From Rhizobium herbae (GTDB lineage: Bacteria; Pseudomonadota; Alphaproteobacteria; Rhizobiales; Rhizobiaceae): a DNA stretch of 64,000 bases. The DNA lies in assembly GCF_019511375.1 (NCBI RefSeq), contig NZ_JAEUAO010000001.1, forward strand, positions 806,001 to 870,000, read 5' to 3'. The notes beneath the pieces were generated by a model. It made no database searches, had not been told where the DNA came from, and was given only the letters and a program-made list of their open reading frames with translations. The translations under genes were made by a program, and so were the position numbers. Below are positions 58,273 to 64,000 of the stretch, piece after piece (positions within the stretch are counted from its first letter, which is position 1; every line of letters begins with the position of its first letter).

Positions 58273-58290
58273 CCGTCATCAAAGTGTAGC
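58273..58290 (+). promoter_or_regulatory. Candidate PHO box upstream of btaAB
   Basis: CCGTCAT, CAAA, GTGTAGC follows the 7-4-7 PHO-box layout (rhizobial second halves often read CTGTAAC). It ends 46 bp before the btaA ATG, and a weak -10 (TAGAAG or CTTAGA near 58299-58306) follows at about the distance used at PhoB-activated promoters. The rest of the 57997-58336 gap shows no gene. Confidence 0.5.
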
Positions 58291-58336
58291 GGACTCGTCT
58301 TAGAAGCCTTCCAACTTCCACAGATGGCAGGCTGAC

Positions 58337-59587
58337 ATGACCGATCTCGCCCCCGATGCAGGCTATGGCAAAAAGAACCACAAGCTTAAAACTGCGCTGA
58401 TCCAGCACAAGGCGCTGACGCTCGACGGACTTTCGGAGCGGCTCTTCGGACTGCTTTTCACCGGTCTCGTCTATCCGCAGATCTGGGAGGACCCGGCCGT
58501 CGACATGGCCGCCATGCAGATCCGGCCGGAACACCATATCGTCACCATCGGGTCGGGCGGCTGCAACATGCTCGCCTATCTCTCTGCCGCACCCGAGCGC
58601 ATCGACGTCGTTGATCTCAATCGACATCATATCGCGCTCAACCGGCTGAAGCTTGCCGCTTTCCGCCACCTGCCCACCCATGCGGATGTCGTTCGCTTCC
58701 TTGCCCGGCACGATGTTGCCAGCAACGTCCAGGCCTTCGACATGTTCCTCGCGCCCAAGCTCGACACCGCGACACGCAAATACTGGAACAGCCGCAGCCT
58801 GACAGGCCAGCGCCGCATCCGGGTTTTCGGCAAGAACATCTACCGCACCGGCCTGCTCGGCCGCTTCATCAGCCTCGGTCATCTTCTGGCGCGCTTGCAC
58901 GGCGTCGATCCCAGCGAGCTTGCCAATGCCCGCTCGATGCGCGAACAGCGGCAGTTCTTCGACGAGCGGCTGGCGCCCCTGTTCGACCGCCCGGTGATCC
59001 GCTGGATCACCAGCCGCAAGAGCTCGCTGTTCGGACTTGGCATACCGCCGCAACAGTTTGACGAGCTTGCCAGCCTGAGCGAGGAAAAGTCGCTGGCCGG
59101 CGTGCTGCGCCAGCGTCTCGAAAAGCTTTCCTGCCATTTCCCGCTGAAGGAAAACTATTTCGCCTGGCAGGCCTTTGCCCGCCGCTATCCGCTGCCGCAT
59201 GAAGGCGAACTGCCGGTCTACCTGCAGGCCAGCCGTCACGAGACGATCCGCAACAATGCCGAACGCGTGCATGTCCATCACGCCAGCTTCACCGAGCTTC
59301 TCGCAAGGAAGCCGGCCGGTTCCGTCGACCGCTACGTCCTGCTCGATGCGCAGGATTGGATGAGCGACCGCCAGCTCAACGACCTGTGGAGCGAAATTAC
59401 CCGCACATCGGCGGAAGGCGCCGTCGTGATCTTCCGCACCGCCGCGGAAGCCAGCATCCTGGAGGGCCGCGTATCGCAGGGCCTGCTTGGCCAGTGGCAC
59501 TACGATGCGGACAAGTCGCAGGCCCTGAACCTCAAGGATCGCTCTGCCATCTATGGCGGTTTCCATATCTACAGGAAAACGGCATGA
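58337..59587 (+). CDS. btaA: SAM-diacylglycerol 3-amino-3-carboxypropyltransferase (DUF3419)
   Basis: BtaA moves the aminocarboxypropyl group of SAM to diacylglycerol, the first step of betaine lipid (DGTS) synthesis. The 416-residue protein shows the DUF3419 pattern: FTGLVYPQIWEDPAVDM, the SAM-binding HIVTIGSGGCNMLAYL, DVVDLNRHHIALNRLK, and the C-terminal YVLLDAQDWMSD motif. btaB follows with a 4-bp overlap. DGTS replaces phospholipids under phosphate starvation in Sinorhizobium and Agrobacterium, consistent with the PHO-box-like sequence upstream. Confidence 0.95.
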   Translation: MTDLAPDAGYGKKNHKLKTALIQHKALTLDGLSERLFGLLFTGLVYPQIWEDPAVDMAAMQIRPEHHIVTIGSGGCNMLAYLSAAPERIDVVDLNRHHIALNRLKLAAFRHLPTHADVVRFLARHDVASNVQAFDMFLAPKLDTATRKYWNSRSLTGQRRIRVFGKNIYRTGLLGRFISLGHLLARLHGVDPSELANARSMREQRQFFDERLAPLFDRPVIRWITSRKSSLFGLGIPPQQFDELASLSEEKSLAGVLRQRLEKLSCHFPLKENYFAWQAFARRYPLPHEGELPVYLQASRHETIRNNAERVHVHHASFTELLARKPAGSVDRYVLLDAQDWMSDRQLNDLWSEITRTSAEGAVVIFRTAAEASILEGRVSQGLLGQWHYDADKSQALNLKDRSAIYGGFHIYRKTA

Positions 59588-60246
59588 CGGCGATCGATAC
59601 CGGCGCCAGCCATGCCCAGCGCATGGACCGAATGTACCGCACACAGCGGCATTTCTACGACCTGACTCGCAAATACTACCTCTTCGGCCGCGACACGCTG
59701 ATCCGTGGGCTTGATGTTCCGGCCGGCGGCAGCGTGCTTGAAATCGGCTGCGGCACCGGGCGCAATCTGGCGCTGATCGGCCGACGTTTTCCGCAGGCGC
59801 GCCTGTTCGGGCTCGACATCTCGGCTGAAATGCTCGTGTCGGCCGAGGCGAAACTGGGCGGGCCCGGGCGGACGAAGACGGTTCTGCGCGTCGCCGACGC
59901 GACCGATTTCCAGCCGTCGGAATTCGGCGAGACCGGCTTCGACCGCATCGTCATTTCCTATGCGCTGTCGATGATCCCGGACTGGGAAAGGGCGATTGGC
60001 GCGGCGATTGCCGCGCTAAATCCCGGCGGCTCGCTCCATATCGCCGATTTCGGCCAGCAGGAACGACTGCCGCGTCTGTTCCAGCGCCTGCTCCAGGCAT
60101 GGCTGAAGCGCTTTCACGTGACGCCGCGCGAGGCGATGGTGACCGTGCTCAAGGCCAACGCTGCGAGGTTCGGCGATGCCGTCGACTTCCGGCCGATCGG
60201 CCGCGGCTATGCCTGGCTTTTCGTCTATACCCGCTCGTCGAAATAA
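59584..60246 (+). CDS. btaB: Diacylglycerylhomoserine N-methyltransferase
   Basis: BtaB trimethylates the amino group of diacylglycerylhomoserine to finish DGTS. The ATG at 59584 overlaps the btaA stop (ATGA) and gives 220 residues. It is a class I SAM methyltransferase with motif I VLEIGCGTGRNLALIG, LFGLDISAEML, the DRIVISYALSMIPDW segment and LNPGGSLHIADFGQ. The N-terminal MDRMYRTQRHFYDLTRKYYLFGRD is typical of BtaB. Longer starts lie inside btaA. Confidence 0.95.
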   Translation: MTAIDTGASHAQRMDRMYRTQRHFYDLTRKYYLFGRDTLIRGLDVPAGGSVLEIGCGTGRNLALIGRRFPQARLFGLDISAEMLVSAEAKLGGPGRTKTVLRVADATDFQPSEFGETGFDRIVISYALSMIPDWERAIGAAIAALNPGGSLHIADFGQQERLPRLFQRLLQAWLKRFHVTPREAMVTVLKANAARFGDAVDFRPIGRGYAWLFVYTRSSK

Positions 60247-60457
60247 GCCGTCGCAGGCTGCGCATCACGCGCCGCGCCAAGGCCGGATCAACCGGCGGGC
60301 GGTGGCGGCAATGCCATTTCGACAATTGCGGCTTGAAACTAACTCAATTTTTACCATGATGTGGCGAATATGGGGCTCACGCCTCCGGGGGAATCACCAC
60401 ATCAGCGGGCACCATCGTGTGAGGCATCGTCGTCGATCGTTTCAGAACGGGAACCTC

Positions 60458-61258
60458 ATGCGCCGGCTATTCCTGGCTCTTCTGCCTATTGTGACGCTTC
60501 TTTCCGGCTGCACGTCGACGGACTACGATCTGGTTTCCACCGCATCGATCCCGCCAAAGTTCCAGGACAAGGACCCGCAGGATTTCGGCGCACGCACGCC
60601 GTATAATCACAATATCCACGGCATCGACGTCTCGAAGTGGCAGGGCGAGATCGACTGGGTCAAGGTGAAGGAATCCGGGGTTTCGTTCGCCTTCATCAAG
60701 GCGACGGAAGGCAAGGACAGGGTAGACGCGCGGTTCAACGAATACTGGCAGCGCGCCCGCGCCGCCGGGCTGCCCTACGCGCCCTATCATTTCTACTATT
60801 TCTGCTCGACGGCTGATCAGCAGGCCGACTGGTTCATCGCCAATGTGCCGAAGAGCGCGGTCTATCTGCCGCCGGTCATCGATGTCGAATGGAACGGCGA
60901 ATCGAAGACCTGCCGCTACCGGCCTTCGCCGCTGACCGTACAGAGCGAGATGAAGCGCTTCATGGACCGGCTGGAGCAGCACTACGGCAAGCGCCCGATC
61001 ATCTACACCTCGGTCGACTTCCACCGCGACAATCTTGTCGGCCAGTTCAACGACTATCATTTCTGGGTTCGGTCGGTTGCCAAGCACCCGACGGAGATCT
61101 ACCCGCAGCGCCGCTGGGCCTTCTGGCAATATACCAGCACGGGCGTCATCCCCGGCATTGACGGCGACGCCGACATAAACGTCTTTGCGGGGTCGCCCAA
61201 GAACTGGAAGAATTGGGTGGCAGCCGTTTCGAAAGCGCGCGAACAGGTCGAGAATTGA
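60458..61258 (+). CDS. Lipoprotein of the GH25 lysozyme family
   Basis: The ATG at 60458 gives 266 residues: signal sequence with lipobox LSGC (Cys16), a 30-residue linker and a GH25 muramidase domain (about 50-250). The catalytic acidic residues are visible: the Asp in HGIDVSKWQG, the Asp-Glu pair in PPVIDVEWNGE, and the DGDADINVF end motif. GH25 enzymes cut the MurNAc-GlcNAc bond. Rhizobial GH25 lipoproteins are usually paired with other wall hydrolases, and an MltB-type gene follows here. The 211-bp upstream gap holds no gene. Confidence 0.92.
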   Translation: MRRLFLALLPIVTLLSGCTSTDYDLVSTASIPPKFQDKDPQDFGARTPYNHNIHGIDVSKWQGEIDWVKVKESGVSFAFIKATEGKDRVDARFNEYWQRARAAGLPYAPYHFYYFCSTADQQADWFIANVPKSAVYLPPVIDVEWNGESKTCRYRPSPLTVQSEMKRFMDRLEQHYGKRPIIYTSVDFHRDNLVGQFNDYHFWVRSVAKHPTEIYPQRRWAFWQYTSTGVIPGIDGDADINVFAGSPKNWKNWVAAVSKAREQVEN

Positions 61259-61472
61259 GCGACGAAGGCACGTCGCCCAACGGTGTGCTGCGGGTTTCGG
61301 ATAGCGACATGCATGGAAACGAGGATCCGTTTTGCCGTGATGCGCGCTTCAGGGGCGTGTTTCTTGTTTCCGCCCCATTGCCGTGCGACAGCGGCTTCCA
61401 TCATTTCACGACAACCGCGGCTCTTTTGCGGGCCGCATCCGGCCGGTCCCGGCCCGACAACAAGGACTTGCG

Positions 61473-62681
61473 ATGACACGCGGCACACTGCGCTCCGTTC
61501 TTTCGATCGGCTTCATCACCCTTCTGACCTCGTCTTCCCTTGCGCAGCAAGCGACCGCGCCGGCAGCCCCATGCGGCGGCGACCTCGCGTCCTTCCTGCA
61601 AGGCGTCAAGGCCGAGGCGATTGCCAAGGGTATTCCGGCAGAAGCAGTCGACCGCGCGCTCGCCGGCGCTGCAATTTCCGAGAAGGTCCTGAGCCGTGAC
61701 CGGGCACAGGGCGTCTTCAAGCAGAGCTTCACCGAATTCTCCCAGCGCACCGTCAGCAGGGCACGGCTGGACATCGGCGCCAAGAAGATGAAGGAATATG
61801 CCGCGGTCTTCGAACGGGCGGAAAGGGAATTCGGCGTTCCGGCCCCGGTGATCACCGCCTTCTGGGCGATGGAGACGGATTTCGGGGCGTTCCAGGGGGA
61901 TTTCAACACGCGCAATGCGCTGGTCACGCTGGCGCATGACTGCCGCCGCCCGGAAATGTTCCGCCCGCAGCTGATCGCCGCCATCGAGATGGTCCAGCAC
62001 GGCGATCTCGATCCGGCAACGACAACTGGCGCCTGGGCCGGCGAAATCGGCCAGGTACAGATGTTGCCGGAGGACATTATCGCTCAAGGCGTCGATGGCG
62101 ATGGTGACGGCCACGTGAACCTCAAACAGAGCACGCCGGACGCGATCCTGACGGCCGCGAAGTTCATCAAGAGCCTCGGCTTCACGGCCGGCCAGCCATG
62201 GATCCAGGAAGTGAGCCTGCCGGAAAATCTGCCCTGGGAGAAGACCGGCTTGCAGTCCGGCATGACCGCCGGCGACTGGTTCGCACTCGGCGTCAAGCCG
62301 CGCGACGGCAACACCACGTTTTCGCAGCTTCCCGCCTCGGTGGTCGTCCCACAGGGGCGCCATGGCGTTGCCTTCATGACCTATCCGAACTTCAACATCT
62401 ATCTCGAATGGAACCAGTCGTTCATCTACACGACTTCTGCCGCCTATTTCGCCACCCGCCTTGCCGGCGCGCCGCCCTATGAGAGCGGCAATCCTGAACA
62501 GGGATTGAGCGACGAGCGCATGAAGGCGCTTCAGGTGAAACTTCAGACCATGGGCCACGATGTCGGCAAGATCGATGGCATCCTCGGTTCCGGTACGCGC
62601 GCCGCGCTGCAGAAGGAACAGCTGCGCCTTGGCCTGCCGGCTGACGGCTGGGCGACGGAGACGGTTCTCAACGCTCTTTAA
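61473..62681 (+). CDS. Lytic murein transglycosylase of the MltB type with a peptidoglycan-binding domain
   Basis: The ATG at 61473 (AAGGA upstream) gives 402 residues: signal peptide (cleavage near AQQA, about 25), an MltB-like catalytic domain (about 40-335) and a C-terminal peptidoglycan-binding domain (about 345-400, MKALQVKLQTMGHDVGKIDGILGSGTR). The catalytic Glu is in ITAFWAMETDFGAFQG, and GEIGQVQMLPEDIIAQGVDGDGDG holds the second family motif. Unlike E. coli MltB it has no lipobox and is likely soluble. Its last 14 bases overlap the 3' end of the convergent antiporter gene. Confidence 0.93.
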   Translation: MTRGTLRSVLSIGFITLLTSSSLAQQATAPAAPCGGDLASFLQGVKAEAIAKGIPAEAVDRALAGAAISEKVLSRDRAQGVFKQSFTEFSQRTVSRARLDIGAKKMKEYAAVFERAEREFGVPAPVITAFWAMETDFGAFQGDFNTRNALVTLAHDCRRPEMFRPQLIAAIEMVQHGDLDPATTTGAWAGEIGQVQMLPEDIIAQGVDGDGDGHVNLKQSTPDAILTAAKFIKSLGFTAGQPWIQEVSLPENLPWEKTGLQSGMTAGDWFALGVKPRDGNTTFSQLPASVVVPQGRHGVAFMTYPNFNIYLEWNQSFIYTTSAAYFATRLAGAPPYESGNPEQGLSDERMKALQVKLQTMGHDVGKIDGILGSGTRAALQKEQLRLGLPADGWATETVLNAL

Positions 62682-64000
62682 CGTCTGTCTCACGCACGCC
62701 GTGCATACGCGCCCGCCGCCGGTGGTGGCGGGCAAGGCGCAACGCCCGGTACCGCAGGCGAAGCGACCAACGGGCGTCCGCGAGCGCTGCCCCTCCCTTC
62801 GACACCTCGCTCAGTTCGCGCGCATAGGCGATTGCAAACGCCTCGCGGTAGGTCGAAAGATGCTCGGAAGCGATGTTCTCCAGCCGGTGCATCACGCTGA
62901 CCCACACCGGCGATACCAAGAGTGTGACGGCGGTAACAGCGATTGCGACCTTGTAGGTATCGAACTGCAGCACGCCGGCGCTCAAGCCGGCAGCCGCCAG
63001 CACGAAGGAGAATTCGCCGATCTGCGCCATCGACAGGCCGGCGATCAAGGCGATCTGCGGTGACGATCCGGTCTTTCTCAGGAGGAAGATGTTGAGCACC
63101 GTCTTGGCGGCAATGACGATCAGCGCGGCACTGAGGACCGACCAGAAATTCTCGCCGATGAAGGTCAGGTCGATCAGCAACCCGATCGACAGGAAGAACA
63201 CCACTAAAAGCACGCTCTGGATCGGCTCGATCACCGGGATGACGCGGCTTCGCAGGGTGGAATTGCCGATGACGATGCCGGACAGAAAGGCGCCATAGGC
63301 GGGCGACATGCCGGCAAGGCCGGAAATCGCCGCCGCGCCGAAACAGACGGCAAGTGCGCCGAGCGCCAGGATCTCGACCTTGTCCTCGACCGCCTCGCTG
63401 AACGGAATCCTGAGTTTTCCATGCCGGCCGAACCACCATAGCAAGGCGGCAAGGATGGTGATGGCGATCAGCATCTTCACTGCGATCGCGGCGATCCGCA
63501 TGTCCTCGCCACCGAGGCTCGAAACAAGGATCAGCATCGGTACCACGGCGATATCCTGGGCGATCAGTACGCCGACGGCAATTCGCCCTGTTTCGCTGCG
63601 CAGTTCGCCCATATCCTCCAGCATCTTCATAGCAACGACGGTGGACGACATGGCGATGACGAAGCCGAGGATCAGCCCTTCCGCCAGGCTGGCCCCTGTA
63701 ATCAAGGCAATCAGGCCGGCGGCCATGATGGCGGCGACAACCTGGCCGCCGGCGACAAGCAGCGCCTGCCTCAGGCTGAGCACGAAAGCCTTGATCGAGA
63801 GCTCCATGCCGATGAAGAACAACAGGACGACGACGCCCATCTCGGCAAGTAGCGTGACGTTGCCGCTGGAGGAGATGAAGCCGAACCCGGTCGGCCCAAG
63901 CGCGACGCCCGCCAGGATGAAGCCGACCAGCGGCGGCTGACGCAGACGCAGGAAGCCCAGCCCGAGCAGCGCTGCGACCGCCACGACGATCGCGATGGGA
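62668..64000 (-). CDS. Monovalent cation:proton antiporter (CPA2 family), N-terminus outside the window
   Basis: The frame stays open to the right edge, so the protein is partial. About 444 residues are visible with about twelve membrane helices, and CPA2 motifs: VGFILAGVALGPTGFGF, LLFFIGMELSIKAF, and GLAGMSPAYGAFLSGIVIGN with the ion-binding acidic region. A C-terminal basic segment (about 400 on) is short and has no TrkA-N domain, so this is not a full KefB/KefC protein. It should exchange K+ or Na+ for H+ at the inner membrane. The stop overlaps the convergent MltB-type gene. Confidence 0.9.
   Translation of the reverse strand, partial: PIAIVVAVAALLGLGFLRLRQPPLVGFILAGVALGPTGFGFISSSGNVTLLAEMGVVVLLFFIGMELSIKAFVLSLRQALLVAGGQVVAAIMAAGLIALITGASLAEGLILGFVIAMSSTVVAMKMLEDMGELRSETGRIAVGVLIAQDIAVVPMLILVSSLGGEDMRIAAIAVKMLIAITILAALLWWFGRHGKLRIPFSEAVEDKVEILALGALAVCFGAAAISGLAGMSPAYGAFLSGIVIGNSTLRSRVIPVIEPIQSVLLVVFFLSIGLLIDLTFIGENFWSVLSAALIVIAAKTVLNIFLLRKTGSSPQIALIAGLSMAQIGEFSFVLAAAGLSAGVLQFDTYKVAIAVTAVTLLVSPVWVSVMHRLENIASEHLSTYREAFAIAYARELSEVSKGGAALADARWSLRLRYRALRLARHHRRRARMHGVRETDVKER

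Overview
The window reads as a chromosomal segment of an alphaproteobacterium of the Rhizobiaceae (Rhizobium/Agrobacterium/Ensifer type). Supporting signs are an FtsZ of about 600 residues with a very long linker, the dcw order typical of the group, an orfA-pit phosphate operon, btaAB betaine-lipid genes, an RNase P RNA of alphaproteobacterial type, and intergenic repeats I recognise from rhizobial genomes. I see no CRISPR array, insertion sequence, tRNA or rRNA.

Layout. 1-640 holds two decayed genes: a TPR-type cyclase tail with an in-frame amber codon and a remnant of an Lrp/AsnC regulator. 713-5257 has a CHASE2 adenylate cyclase, a secreted FecR-domain protein and a membrane-anchored DUF2778 protein. 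5989-14290 holds a diguanylate cyclase, CreA, nicotinamidase, an MCP/CheW pair, a 52-residue membrane peptide beside an SCO1 copper chaperone, an FAD monooxygenase and PrmA. 14320-14567 (minus strand) looks like a trans-acting sRNA of the alpha-r14/cuckoo type, with two hairpin loops carrying anti-Shine-Dalgarno CU-rich motifs and a shared terminator. 15118-22899 has aminopeptidase P, AzlCD, PanC-PanB, a reduced FAA-hydrolase-like protein and the PhoU-like/Pit phosphate operon.

The core (23006-48756, all minus strand) is the cell-wall and division cluster, in transcription order mraZ-rsmH-ftsL-ftsI-murE-murF-mraY-murD-ftsW-murG-murC-murB, a bidirectional terminator, then ddlB-ftsQ-ftsA-ftsZ, a terminator, lpxC, a terminator, bamD, recN and ligA. 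Together they make lipid II, build the divisome, and add LpxC and BamD for the outer membrane. The mraZ promoter carries four TGGG repeats at an exact 10-bp period, and the ddlB promoter region carries CtrA-like and GANTC sites.

49178-49572 encodes RNase P RNA. 49644-64000 carries an FAD oxidoreductase, a muramidase/amidase/J-domain group, PPi-dependent phosphofructokinase, a LysE-type exporter, more peptidoglycan hydrolases (SLT lipoprotein, GH25 lipoprotein, MltB-type), a class C beta-lactamase-fold serine hydrolase, btaAB behind a likely PHO box, and a cation/proton antiporter cut by the window edge. The two phosphate-linked loci (pit and btaAB) both carry PHO-box-like sequences.

Most genes are housekeeping. 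The items most worth a second look are the anti-SD sRNA, the MraZ operator, the two PHO-box loci, the FAA-hydrolase-like protein without its metal-binding glutamates, and several small or frameshifted genes.
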